From: UBA5189 sp035631615
Lineage (GTDB): Bacteria > Chloroflexota > Limnocylindria > Limnocylindrales > CSP1-4
DNA: 21,226 nt
Assembly: GCA_035631615.1 (NCBI GenBank)
Contig: DASQIK010000008.1
Location: 1-21,226, forward strand
Reading direction: 5' to 3'
The notes below the pieces were generated by a model. The model saw nothing but the letters and a program-made list of their open reading frames with translations. It was not told where the DNA came from and did not search any database. Shown piece by piece: positions 5,744 to 12,816 of the stretch; within the stretch, counting starts at the first letter, position 1; every line of letters begins with the position of its first letter. Position numbers and translations under genes: made by a program.

Positions 5744-6227
5744 GCTCTTGAGCGCGGAGACGTAGGTCGTACATACGGCGAACGAATGGGTTTGGGTCGC
5801 TCCGGTCGCGGAGGGCTGCGATCGCCCGTTTGCCCACACGGCGATCTAGCATGGCGAAGCCGCGGATCACAAAGTCCGGCGACGTCAAAGCGTCCTCGAC
5901 CGGCAGATCCAGATATTCCAAGACCGAACCATAAAACCTCGATACATCGGTGTTGGCCTCCGCATGCGCCGTGTCGATTGCTTGTTTCCAGGCATCGTCA
6001 ACGTCACTGCCGAGGGCCTTCAGCTCGTCACTCAGCGGATATACGCGCCACCAGAACGAGCCGTCTTCAAACCGGGCGACTTCGGCACGATGCCAGGTGA
6101 ACCACACGCGCCCGTACTCCTCTTTGTCGTACCGGTACTTCGTCACGTGGACGTCGAAGTGCTTGGCGACCGCTGGCTCCAGGAGCGCAAACACGCGAGC
6201 CTTAACCTTCGACCAGCGCACCCTCAT
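5733..6227 (-). CDS. SF0329-family-like protein
   Basis: From the inner ATG (6227) the protein is 164 residues: MRVRWSKVKARVFALLEPAV at the start and FAMLDRRVGKRAIAAL towards the end. Both the R-W-S-K-x-K opening and the L-D-R-R-V-G-K-R motif match my memory of the uncharacterised SF0329 family of cytoplasmic proteins, but no function is known. Aromatic-rich VWFTWHRAEVARFEDGSFWW fits the beta part. The start is ambiguous. A 21-bp tandem duplication gives in-frame ATGs at 6227 and 6248, with a GTG at 6269 beyond. I choose 6227 because the family begins there. Its stop codon lies in boundary repeat copy 8. It begins shortly after the aminotransferase stop (6275). Confidence 0.65.
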   Translation of the reverse strand: MRVRWSKVKARVFALLEPAVAKHFDVHVTKYRYDKEEYGRVWFTWHRAEVARFEDGSFWWRVYPLSDELKALGSDVDDAWKQAIDTAHAEANTDVSRFYGSVLEYLDLPVEDALTSPDFVIRGFAMLDRRVGKRAIAALRDRSDPNPFVRRMYDLRLRAQEPDA

Positions 6228-6260
6228 GACCGGCGACGGCACCCTCATGACCGGCGACGG
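6219..6260 (-). repeat. Two 21-bp tandem repeats over a start codon
   Basis: Units 6219-6239 and 6240-6260 are identical and are followed by a partial third (CACC). Each encodes M-R-V-P-S-P-V in frame, so the start region of the SF0329-like gene is duplicated. Confidence 0.9.
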
Positions 6261-6270
6261 CACCTTCACG

Positions 6271-6294
6271 TCAGTCAGCGCGATGCCATGTGTC
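6271..6294 (-). repeat. Boundary repeat copy 9 (degenerate)
   Basis: On the minus strand this reads GACACATGGCATCGCGCTGA, then CTGA. It shares GACA, TGG and CGCTGACTGA with copy 6. It includes the aminotransferase stop (6275-6277), and part of the match may simply be coding sequence. Confidence 0.35.
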
Positions 6295-7414
6295 GGCGCA
6301 GGAACGCATCCAGCTTCTCGAGCGCCTCGGGGAGGTCCGTGCGGCCGAGGCCGAGGCGGAAGTGAGAATCGCCGCTCCCGAAGGTGGTCGACGGGAGGAG
6401 CAGCACCCCGGTCGCCTCGACGAGCCGCGCCGCGAAGGCGTCCGCGGACGAGCCGGCCGCGCCGCCGGGAAGCAGGCGCGGGAACCCGGTCGAGCCACCG
6501 CGCGGGCGGACCCAGCTGAACGTCTCCGTGTTCTCGGCGAAGAATGCGTCGAGCACGCCCAGGTTCGCCGCCACGATCTGGCGGCTTCGCACCAGCACCC
6601 GCTCGCGCGCGCGCAGGCCGATCAGTGCGAGCACCTCCGACGGCGCCGACGAGCAGATCGTCGTGTAGTCCTTCATCCGGGCGCAGCGATCGAGCACGGC
6701 CCGATCCCGCGTCGCGAGCCAGCCGATGCGCAGCCCGGCCATCGCGAACGACTTCGACATGACCCCGATCGACACGGCGCGCTCGTCGAGGTCGGCGCCG
6801 GCCGGCAGCGTCGCAGCGCCATTGTGCTCGAGGAAGCGATAGACCTCGTCGGCGACGAGGCGGATCCCGGCCGTGGCGCACTCGGCGGCGAGACGGCGCC
6901 ACTCCCCCTCCGTCGGGAGCATCCCGGTCGGGTTGTGCGGCGCGTTGACGACGACCATCCGCGTCTCGGGCCGGAACGAGCGGATCAGCCGATCGACGTC
7001 GAGCGACCAGCCGTCCTCCTCGCGCAGCGCGTGCAGGCTGACGTGCGCGCCCGTCGATCGCGCGACCTCGTACAGCGACTGGTAGCCGGGCCACGTCACG
7101 ATCGCGTGGTTGCCTTCCTGGAGCGAGGTCGCCATGAGGCAGAAGATCGCCTCCTCCGCGCCGGCGAAGACGAGCACGTCGTCGGCCCCGATCGAGTCGT
7201 ACAGGCTCGCGATCTCCCGTCGCAGGAGCGGGTGCCCGGTCGATTCCGTGTAGCCGAGCTGCAGCCCCGACCACATCGCCGCGGTCTCGTCATCGGCGAG
7301 CGCGAGCAGGTCGGCCATCGACCAGCCCTCGACGTCGCTCGCGCAAAGGACGTGCTTGACCGCAAACTCCCATCGCGCGAAGTACCGCTCGAGGGCGAAG
7401 TCGGCCAGCCGCAT
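6275..7414 (-). CDS. PLP-dependent aminotransferase, class I/II
   Basis: A fold-type I aminotransferase of 379 residues, cytoplasmic. Motifs in order: GAEEAI (85-90, phosphate-binding loop), N161 in APHNPTG, D189-E-V-Y with the Asp that binds the pyridine nitrogen, S220-K221-S-F with the Schiff-base lysine, and R229 in GLRIGW for PLP phosphate. The ATG at 7414 is chosen because the family's N-terminal helix begins here; the longer upstream frame runs antisense to the arginase gene. No ribosome-binding site is evident. It diverges from an arginase-family/hydrolase pair 51 bp away, which suggests nitrogen-compound metabolism, but the amino donor is not predictable. A group that includes capreomycidine synthase-like and aspartate aminotransferase-like enzymes is possible. 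Confidence 0.88.
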   Translation of the reverse strand: MRLADFALERYFARWEFAVKHVLCASDVEGWSMADLLALADDETAAMWSGLQLGYTESTGHPLLRREIASLYDSIGADDVLVFAGAEEAIFCLMATSLQEGNHAIVTWPGYQSLYEVARSTGAHVSLHALREEDGWSLDVDRLIRSFRPETRMVVVNAPHNPTGMLPTEGEWRRLAAECATAGIRLVADEVYRFLEHNGAATLPAGADLDERAVSIGVMSKSFAMAGLRIGWLATRDRAVLDRCARMKDYTTICSSAPSEVLALIGLRARERVLVRSRQIVAANLGVLDAFFAENTETFSWVRPRGGSTGFPRLLPGGAAGSSADAFAARLVEATGVLLLPSTTFGSGDSHFRLGLGRTDLPEALEKLDAFLRRHMASR

Positions 7415-7452
7415 CCGCGGATGATGCACCCCGACCGACCGATCCACGGTGC

Positions 7453-7458
7453 TAGCCT
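7453..7458 (+). promoter_or_regulatory. Possible -10 hexamer of the arginase-family gene
   Basis: TAGCCT lies 7 nt before the GTG at 7466 with no ribosome-binding site, consistent with a leaderless transcript. The 51-bp divergent gap must hold promoters for both genes. Confidence 0.35.
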
Positions 7459-7465
7459 CGCCGCC

Positions 7466-8380
7466 GTGACGAACACGATCGCGATCGTCGGGTCGCCAAC
7501 GGCGCTCGGCGGCCATTTCGCGGGCATGGACCGCGGACCGGCGGACCTTCGAGCGGCCGGCCTGCTCGATCGCCTGTACGACCGCCCGCGCCTCGGAGAC
7601 GCGACGTTCGTCGACCACGGGGACGTGCCGAACGACCCCGGTTGGGCGCCCGACGCCGACCCGATCATGAAGAACCGCCAGGCGATCATCGACTACCTCG
7701 GGCGCCTCGCCACGTACGTCGAGGACGTGCTGGACGAGGATCCCGGTGCTCGCCTGCTGATGCTCGGTGGCGACTGCACGACCCACGCCGGCACGATGGC
7801 TGCGCTCAAGCGCGCGACGCCCGATGCGCGACTGGCGATCGCCTGGTTCGACGCCCACGGCGACTTCAACATCCCCGCCTCGACGCCGTCGGGCAACGTC
7901 TGGGGCATGCCGTTCGCGATGCTGTGCGGCCGTGGCGATCCCGGCCTCGTCGCCGCATGCGACGGCCCGACCGTCCGCGAGGAGGACGCCGCTCTTCTCG
8001 GCGGACAGGTTCTCGATGAGCAGGAGTCGCGGATGCTTGCCGCGTCGCCGGTAGCCCAGTTCGGCGCGGGCATGCTCGCCGGCCCCGCGGGCTTGGCCGC
8101 CCTCGAAGGCTGGTCTCGGGTGGTTGGCGAGCGCACGGACGGCCTCTATGTCGCATTCGATCTCGACGCCATCGACGCCTCGGAAGGCGTCTGCGTCGCG
8201 ATGCCGGAGCCGGATGGGCTCTCGCTCGAGACGGCGGTCGATGCGATCCGCATCCTTGCCCGGGCCAACCGGATCGTCGGCTTCGGCCCGACCGCGACAA
8301 TGCGGCGGTCGGACTCGCCGCTCGACTTCGACCGCCATGTCGACACCGTCGCCCGGCTCACGGAGGCGGCGCTCGAATGA
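7466..8380 (+). CDS. Arginase-family ureohydrolase
   Basis: Members are Mn-dependent hydrolases of guanidino or formimino groups (arginase, agmatinase, formimidoylglutamase). The 304-residue protein carries GGDC (101-104), FDAHGDFN with D129, H131 and D133, and FDLDAID with D232 and D234. These are the usual metal-binding positions. The first, His in GGDH of classical enzymes, is Cys104 here, with H107 nearby. So specificity may differ, although I recall other uncharacterised members with GGDC. GTG 7466 is chosen because MTNTIAIVGSPTALGG starts the first beta-strand. Its stop overlaps the hydrolase start (ATGA). Pairing with a divergent aminotransferase points to amino-acid or guanidino metabolism. 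Confidence 0.85.
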   Translation: MTNTIAIVGSPTALGGHFAGMDRGPADLRAAGLLDRLYDRPRLGDATFVDHGDVPNDPGWAPDADPIMKNRQAIIDYLGRLATYVEDVLDEDPGARLLMLGGDCTTHAGTMAALKRATPDARLAIAWFDAHGDFNIPASTPSGNVWGMPFAMLCGRGDPGLVAACDGPTVREEDAALLGGQVLDEQESRMLAASPVAQFGAGMLAGPAGLAALEGWSRVVGERTDGLYVAFDLDAIDASEGVCVAMPEPDGLSLETAVDAIRILARANRIVGFGPTATMRRSDSPLDFDRHVDTVARLTEAALE

Positions 8381-9180
8381 CGCGGACGATCATGTTCATC
8401 CACGGCGCGTGGGTGACGCCGCTGTGCTGGGAGCGGTTCGTGCCGTGGTTCGAGGCGAATGGCTACCGCTGCATCGCGCCCGCGTGGCCCGGCAAGGACC
8501 GCCCGATCGACGCGATCCGCGCCGATCCATCACCGCTCGCCGGGCTCGGCGTGGGCGAGATCGTCGACCACTATGCCGACCTGATCCGCGCGATGGACGA
8601 GCCGCCGATCCTCGTCGGCCACTCGTTCGGCGGGCTGTTCACCCAGATGCTGCTCGACCGCGGGCTCGGCGCGGCGGGCGTCGCGATCGACTCGGCGCCG
8701 CCCAAGGGTGTCTGGGCCTACGAGCCGACCGCCCTCCGCGCCCTCATCACGACACTCCTCCACTGGCGGGTCTGGCGCAGGGTGGTGACGTGGAAGTACT
8801 CGAACTTCCGGTACGCGTTCGTCCACACGCTTTCCGAGGCGGACGCGCACGCGGCGTACGACCGGCAGGTCGTCCCCGAGACCGGCCGCATCTTCTGGCA
8901 GAGCGCGGTCGCGATGCTCGATCGCTCGAGCCCGATCAAGGTGAGCTTCTCCAACGGAACCCGGGCGCCGCTGCTCCTGCTCGCCGGCGCGAAGGACCGC
9001 ATCGTTCCGCCCGTCATCAACCGTCGGAACTTCAAGGCCGCCGCCAGGTCCTCGGCCCGCACCGACTTCCACGAGTTCCCCGACCGAACCCACTGGATCA
9101 TCGCCCAACCCGGCTGGGAGGAGGTCGCGCAATACGCCGCGACCTGGCTCGAGGGTCTGGGGCTCGGCCCGACCTCGTGA
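8377..9180 (+). CDS. Alpha/beta hydrolase
   Basis: A 267-residue alpha/beta-hydrolase. It has the oxyanion-hole strand MFIHGAW (6-12), the nucleophile elbow G-H-S83-F-G-G, the acid D207 in LLAGAKDRIVPP and the base H239 in FPDRTHW. The triad is therefore complete. There is no signal peptide, so it acts in the cytoplasm. Substrate is unknown; esterase, lipase-like or haloalkane dehalogenase-like activities all share this pattern. The start overlaps the arginase stop by ATGA, indicating translational coupling. Length is normal. A GTGA overlap at its stop leads into a short broken frame. Confidence 0.9.
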   Translation: MTRTIMFIHGAWVTPLCWERFVPWFEANGYRCIAPAWPGKDRPIDAIRADPSPLAGLGVGEIVDHYADLIRAMDEPPILVGHSFGGLFTQMLLDRGLGAAGVAIDSAPPKGVWAYEPTALRALITTLLHWRVWRRVVTWKYSNFRYAFVHTLSEADAHAAYDRQVVPETGRIFWQSAVAMLDRSSPIKVSFSNGTRAPLLLLAGAKDRIVPPVINRRNFKAAARSSARTDFHEFPDRTHWIIAQPGWEEVAQYAATWLEGLGLGPTS

Positions 9181-9296
9181 CGGACTCGGCCGGGCGCCCG
9201 GAAGACATCCGGCGTTACCTGTTGCCGGGCGAGCGGCTCGCGTGGAAGGCAAACCTGCTGTTGGCCCGAACAGCTTGCTCTGCGCGAGCTTGTTGA
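9177..9296 (+). pseudogene. Truncated 39-codon frame after the hydrolase
   Basis: GTG 9177 overlaps the hydrolase stop (GTGA) and opens a 39-codon frame containing EDIRRYLLPGERLAWKA. This resembles the N-terminus of small bacterial PH-domain membrane proteins (Y-L-L-P-G-E-R), but the frame loses sense and stops. It looks like the head of a gene broken by a rearrangement. It is the first of three fragments in the 305-bp stretch 9181-9485, which holds no intact gene. Confidence 0.4.
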
Positions 9297-9345
9297 ACCT
9301 GGGGTCAACCGTCGGATAGAACTGGAGCGCGTATTCGTCATCCAC
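9262..9345 (-). pseudogene. Gene fragment, unrecognised
   Basis: On the minus strand the frame from GTG 9345 reads DDEYALQFYPTVDPRFNKLA and continues QSKLFGPTAG. It has ordinary amino-acid and codon use, then becomes implausible where it runs antisense to the hydrolase. An in-frame stop lies two codons upstream. This looks like a fragment of a gene otherwise missing here. Confidence 0.3.
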
Positions 9346-9371
9346 AACGCGTCAATTCGGGCATCGGGTGA

Positions 9372-9488
9372 GGGTTCGACAAGAAGGCCGCCCTCGGCCA
9401 CGCTCAGATCGGGGCTGGCGGCTCCATTACTGCGGACTACTACCCGTACCAGTTCTGGCTGACGGGCACCAGCGGCCGAGGCCCCTAG
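9372..9488 (+). pseudogene. C-terminal gene fragment, unrecognised
   Basis: Between TGA (9369-9371) and TAG (9486-9488) the plus strand encodes FDKKAALGHAQIGAGGSITA followed by DYYPYQFWLTGTSGRGP. The aromatic and Lys/Asp content is unlike random GC-rich frames. It has no start of its own and looks like the tail of a lost gene. Confidence 0.35.
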
Positions 9489-10258
9489 ACGACCGACGAG
9501 CCTCGCAGCGAGGCCGGCAATCGGACAAGGCCCGGATCGACGCCGAACACGTCGCGGATCCGGTCGCCGCTGAGCGATTCCGCAGGCGGGCCGTCGGCGA
9601 CGATGCGGCCCTGGTCGAGGACGACGATGCGCGGGAAGAAGTGTGCCGCGAGGCCGACGTCGTGCAGGACCGAGATGATCGTCGTGCCGTCGCGGGCGTT
9701 GAGGTCGGCGAGGAGGTCCATGACCTCGACCTGGTGACGGAGGTCGAGGTGGACCGTCGGCTCGTCGAGGACGAGGATCGGGGCGGCCTGCGCGACCGCC
9801 ATCGCCAGCAGCACGAGCTGGCGCTCGCCGAGGGACAGCTCGCGGGCATCGCGCCCGAGGAGATGTCCGACGCCGACTCGATCGATGGCGCGGGCGATCG
9901 CGGAGCGATCGACCGGACGGAGCCCGCGGATCGGGTGCTCGTGGGGCAGGCGGCCGAGGGCGACGACCTCCTCGACCGTCGTCGAGAACGGGAGCGACGG
10001 CAGCTGGGGCACGACCGCGAGACGCCTGGCGACCCCGATTCGATCGAGGCCCGCCAACGGAAGCCCGCCGATCTCCACGGTTCCCGCCGTCGCATCGACC
10101 AGGCCGGCGATGGCGCGGAGCAGCGTCGACTTGCCGGCGCCGTTCGGTCCGACGAGGGCGACCCGTTCGCCGGCCTCGATCCGGAGGTCGATGTCGCTGA
10201 TCGCGGGCCGGCCGCGGTAGGCGACGGTGAGGCGCTCGGTTCGGACGGCGTCGGTCAT
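9485..10258 (-). CDS. btuD: Corrinoid ABC transporter ATP-binding protein
   Basis: Cytoplasmic ATPase of a vitamin B12/siderophore-type importer, 257 residues. It has Walker A GPNGAGKS (37-44), Q-loop Q85, signature LSLGERQ (141-147, Leu for the usual second Gly), Walker B ILVLDEP (161-167) and H-loop H199. The AYRGRPAISDIDLRIEAGE opening is normal for the FecE/BtuD group. ATG 10258 lies 7 nt after the permease stop, so it is preferred over the in-frame start at 10285. Alone the sequence would not separate heme, siderophore and B12 systems. The cobalamin riboswitch at the head of this operon makes corrinoid the likely substrate. Confidence 0.9.
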   Translation of the reverse strand: MTDAVRTERLTVAYRGRPAISDIDLRIEAGERVALVGPNGAGKSTLLRAIAGLVDATAGTVEIGGLPLAGLDRIGVARRLAVVPQLPSLPFSTTVEEVVALGRLPHEHPIRGLRPVDRSAIARAIDRVGVGHLLGRDARELSLGERQLVLLAMAVAQAAPILVLDEPTVHLDLRHQVEVMDLLADLNARDGTTIISVLHDVGLAAHFFPRIVVLDQGRIVADGPPAESLSGDRIRDVFGVDPGLVRLPASLRGSSVV

Positions 10259-10265
10259 CGATCGA

Positions 10266-11336
10266 TCACAGGTCGTAACCGGCACGGGTCCGGCGGAGGA
10301 GGAAGAGGAAGAAGGGCGCCCCGATCACCGCCGTCACGACACCGACTGGGAGGTCACCGAGCAGCCGCGCCGCGAGGTCGGCGCCGACCATGAGGATGGC
10401 GCCGAAGATCGCCGCGAGCGGCAGCACGATCCGCGCGTTTGGCCCGACGGCGAGGCGGACGACGTGCGGCGCCACGAGCCCGACGAACCCGATCAGCCCG
10501 GACACCGCGACCGCGGCGGCCGTCGCGAGCGAGGCCAGGCCGAGGAGGATCGCCCGCTCCCGCCGGACGTCGACGCCCAGGTGCGCAGCCGCCTCCTCGC
10601 CGAGCAGGAAGCCATTCAGCGCGCGTGCGCGGAGTGCGATCAGGATCGACGCGCCGAGGATCAGCGGCATGGCCGTGCCGAATCGCACCCATGTGGCCGC
10701 CTCGAAGCCGCCGAGCAGGTACGAGAAGATCTGGCGCAGTCCCGCGCCGGACAGGAACATCGCCATCGACAGCCCGGCGGCGAGGAGCGACGCGATCGCG
10801 TAGCCCGTCAGGAGCAGGCTCGTCATCTGGCCGTGCCCGCCCGCGCGGGAGAGGCGGTACACGACGAAGACCGCCCCGAGCGCGCCGAGGAAGGCGAGCC
10901 CGTGCAGCAGCCCGAACTCGAAGAAGACGGCGCGGATCGGCAGGATCACCGCCACCGCCGCCCCGAGCGCGGCCCCGGACGCCGTGCCGAGCACGTATGG
11001 ATCTGCGAGCGGGTTGCGCAGCACGCCCTGGAACGTCGCGCCGGCCACTGCCAGGCCGACGCCCACGGTCATCGCCTCGAGGACGCGCGGCAGCCGCAGC
11101 TCGAACACGATCGTCTCCTCGGCGGCCGTCCAGTGAATCCCGAGGTCGAGCCCGAGCAGCCGATGCGCGAGGATCGCGACGGTGTCGCCGGGCGGCACGA
11201 AGACCGACCCGGCGGCAACGCCGAGGACCAGGACGACGAGCAGCCCGACGATGCCGATCGCGGCCAGGACCAACGGCCGACGTGCGATCGACCGCGTCGC
11301 ACCGCGTCGGTGCACGAGGGCCGTGGCCGCGCTCAT
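10266..11336 (-). CDS. btuC: Corrinoid ABC transporter permease (FecCD family)
   Basis: Inner-membrane permease of 356 residues with about ten helices. The family motifs are visible: LRLPRVLEAMTVGVGLAVAG, then FQGVLRNPLADPYVLGTASG, and towards the C-terminus SGLIGFVGLVAPHVVRL, the cytoplasmic coupling loop that contacts the ATPase. Length is normal (330-360). The ATG at 11336 comes 7 nt after the stop of the substrate-binding gene. It works with the ATPase downstream and the lipoprotein upstream as the membrane channel of the importer. Confidence 0.92.
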   Translation of the reverse strand: MSAATALVHRRGATRSIARRPLVLAAIGIVGLLVVLVLGVAAGSVFVPPGDTVAILAHRLLGLDLGIHWTAAEETIVFELRLPRVLEAMTVGVGLAVAGATFQGVLRNPLADPYVLGTASGAALGAAVAVILPIRAVFFEFGLLHGLAFLGALGAVFVVYRLSRAGGHGQMTSLLLTGYAIASLLAAGLSMAMFLSGAGLRQIFSYLLGGFEAATWVRFGTAMPLILGASILIALRARALNGFLLGEEAAAHLGVDVRRERAILLGLASLATAAAVAVSGLIGFVGLVAPHVVRLAVGPNARIVLPLAAIFGAILMVGADLAARLLGDLPVGVVTAVIGAPFFLFLLRRTRAGYDL

Positions 11337-11343
11337 CGGGAGC

Positions 11344-12408
11344 TCACGAAGGCGCCACCGATGGCGCGACCGATGGCGCGACCGCCGGGAACGACATGCC
11401 CGGCACGTCGATGCTGATGCCGGGGTGGATCGCAGTGACGAGGTCGTACAGGCCCTGCACCAGGCGCGGACCGGGCCGCGTGATCACGATGTCGTCGACG
11501 GCTACGATCCGGCCGTTCCTGACGGCAGTCATGCCCTCCCAGCCGGCGCGCTTGCCGACCGCGCCCGGCGTGACGCCATATGCGCCATCGCCGAGCAGGA
11601 TCACCTCGGGGTCGGCGGCCACGAGGTTCTCGAGGGAGATCGAGTAGCTCGCGTCGCCGGAGATGGGCCTGGAGCCGGCAAGCAGGAACATCTCGCCGTA
11701 GATCGACTTGGCGGGCGGGGTGAAGATTCCGCCCGTGACGTCGATCTCGTAGAACAGGCGCGGCTGGTCCGGTGCCGTGGACGCGATGCGCGTGAGGGCG
11801 CTGATCTCTGCCTGCATCTGATCGGCGAGCGCGGTCGCCGCATCGTGCAGCCCGACCGCGTCGCCGATGAGCCTGATGCCGCGCAGCGCGCCGGCGATCG
11901 ACGTCGGGTAGCTCACGACGACCGGGATGTGCGCGGCGCGGAGCTGCGTCACCGCGTCGCCCTGGGTCAGGCCCGTCCCACCGGACACGACCAGGTCGGC
12001 GCCGCTCGCGATGATCTTCTCGACGTCGACGCCGGAGAAGGTCGCGACCTCGGGGATCGACGCGGCCTCGGGCGGGAAGTTGGCGACGTCCTGGACCTTG
12101 CCGACGACGCGCGAGCCGGCGCCGAGCGCGAACAGGGTCTCGGTGGTGGCCGGGGTCAGGGACACGATCTTCCGGGGTTCGGTCGGGATCGTGACCTGGG
12201 TGCCCTCGTCATCGGTGAGGGTGACGGGGAATGCAGGTGCAGCCGAGGGCCCCGACGAGGTCGGCGGCGCGGACGTCGGGATGAGCGATGTCGCGCCCGG
12301 CTCGATCGTGGGCGCGGTCGTCGGCGCGGCGGACGAGCAGCCGATGGCGAGGACCACTAGGGCGACGAGGAACAGGCGCAGGGAACGGGGAATCGAACGT
12401 GCAGCCAT
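11344..12408 (-). CDS. btuF: Corrinoid ABC transporter substrate-binding lipoprotein
   Basis: Extracytoplasmic binding protein of the BtuF/FepB (periplasmic-binding-protein 2) type, 354 residues. Signal peptide RSLRLFLVALVVLAIGC with lipobox A-I-G-C (Cys24), then a Thr/Pro/Ser linker. The mature protein has RKIVSLTPATTETLFALGAG, the first lobe opening, and VDVEKIIASGADLVVSGG, the signature of this family. ATG 12408 is preceded by CCGGAG with about 7 nt spacing, and the upstream in-frame GTG (12456) would spoil the signal peptide. The last residues are APSVAPSVAPS, from a 12-bp DNA repeat, an unusual tail. It lies directly downstream of the cobalamin riboswitch, so vitamin B12 or a related corrinoid is the expected ligand. 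Confidence 0.88.
   Translation of the reverse strand: MAARSIPRSLRLFLVALVVLAIGCSSAAPTTAPTIEPGATSLIPTSAPPTSSGPSAAPAFPVTLTDDEGTQVTIPTEPRKIVSLTPATTETLFALGAGSRVVGKVQDVANFPPEAASIPEVATFSGVDVEKIIASGADLVVSGGTGLTQGDAVTQLRAAHIPVVVSYPTSIAGALRGIRLIGDAVGLHDAATALADQMQAEISALTRIASTAPDQPRLFYEIDVTGGIFTPPAKSIYGEMFLLAGSRPISGDASYSISLENLVAADPEVILLGDGAYGVTPGAVGKRAGWEGMTAVRNGRIVAVDDIVITRPGPRLVQGLYDLVTAIHPGISIDVPGMSFPAVAPSVAPSVAPS
11357..11384 (-). repeat. 12-bp tandem repeat in the btuF 3' end
   Basis: ACCGATGGCGCG occurs at 11357-11368 and 11369-11380, with a partial third copy. It encodes the repeating A-P-S-V tail of the binding protein and probably arose by slippage. Confidence 0.8.
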
Positions 12409-12529
12409 GGAAGTCTCCGGCGTTCGAGGAAGGGACCTGGCGCGGTGGCGCGCCACGCGACGTCGGGGAGGGCTGCGTCAGCCGGTGGATCGCATGCGGT
12501 GCCTACCCTTTCTCTCGAAGGTCGAGCAG

Positions 12530-12623
12530 ACACTGCGGGTCGGCGACCGGACTTCCATCGCGAGCGATGGTCACCGTAGCGGGACTGTGCCGGACTCTCA
12601 CCGGCTTCGCGGCCGCGCAGTGT
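12530..12623 (-). ncRNA. Cobalamin riboswitch
   Basis: On the minus strand the conserved B12 box reads AGCCGGTGAGAGTCCGGCAC, followed by AGTCCCGCTACGGTGA. The core matches the cobalamin riboswitch consensus (GCCGGTGAAAATCCGGC, then GTCCCGC-ACGGTGA). The 3' part GGAAGTCCGGTCGCCGACC matches the closing segment. ACACTGCG (12616-12623) pairs with CGCAGTGT (12530-12537) to close the element. A CCATCG-CTCG-CGATGG hairpin lies inside. The whole is about 94 nt, shorter than the common class, so it may be a compact class II form. It precedes the binding-protein start by 121 nt and probably lowers importer expression when the ligand is plentiful. No clear terminator is visible in the leader, so translational control is likely. 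Confidence 0.92.
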
Positions 12624-12816
12624 GTCGTCGAAGCGGACGACGGCCGAAGCCTAGCACTCCGGCTGGCGCGTGAGCCGTCCCCTCCCCGGTGCGCCGTACC
12701 TCCCGGGTGAGCCCGCGATAAGCGGCGGGTGATACCTCCGTGATCGCGCGTGCAGCCCCGGGGTCGATGATCCGACCGTCGTCGCCTCCCGCCGGTAACC
12801 CGCCGCGGAGGTCGAG

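Noticed and set aside
825..6294. Canonical attC sites or a CRISPR array
   Set aside because: RYYYAAC and GTTRRRY cores are absent, and the repeats are far too widely and irregularly spaced, with genes between them, for CRISPR.
6275..8338. 687-codon minus-strand frame
   Set aside because: The real aminotransferase starts at 7414; the upstream part is antisense to the arginase-family gene.
6290..8380. 696-codon plus-strand frame
   Set aside because: Only its last 304 codons (from GTG 7466) are a real arginase-family gene; the rest is antisense to the aminotransferase.
10227..12360. Long plus-strand frames opposite the ABC transporter genes
   Set aside because: Low-complexity Arg/Asp/Glu-rich translations typical of shadows of GC-rich genes; the minus-strand products have full family motifs.
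12445..12456. Perfect palindrome GTGGCGCGCCAC in the btuF leader
   Set aside because: It could be part of the expression platform but does not overlap the ribosome-binding site, and such GC palindromes are common in this background.
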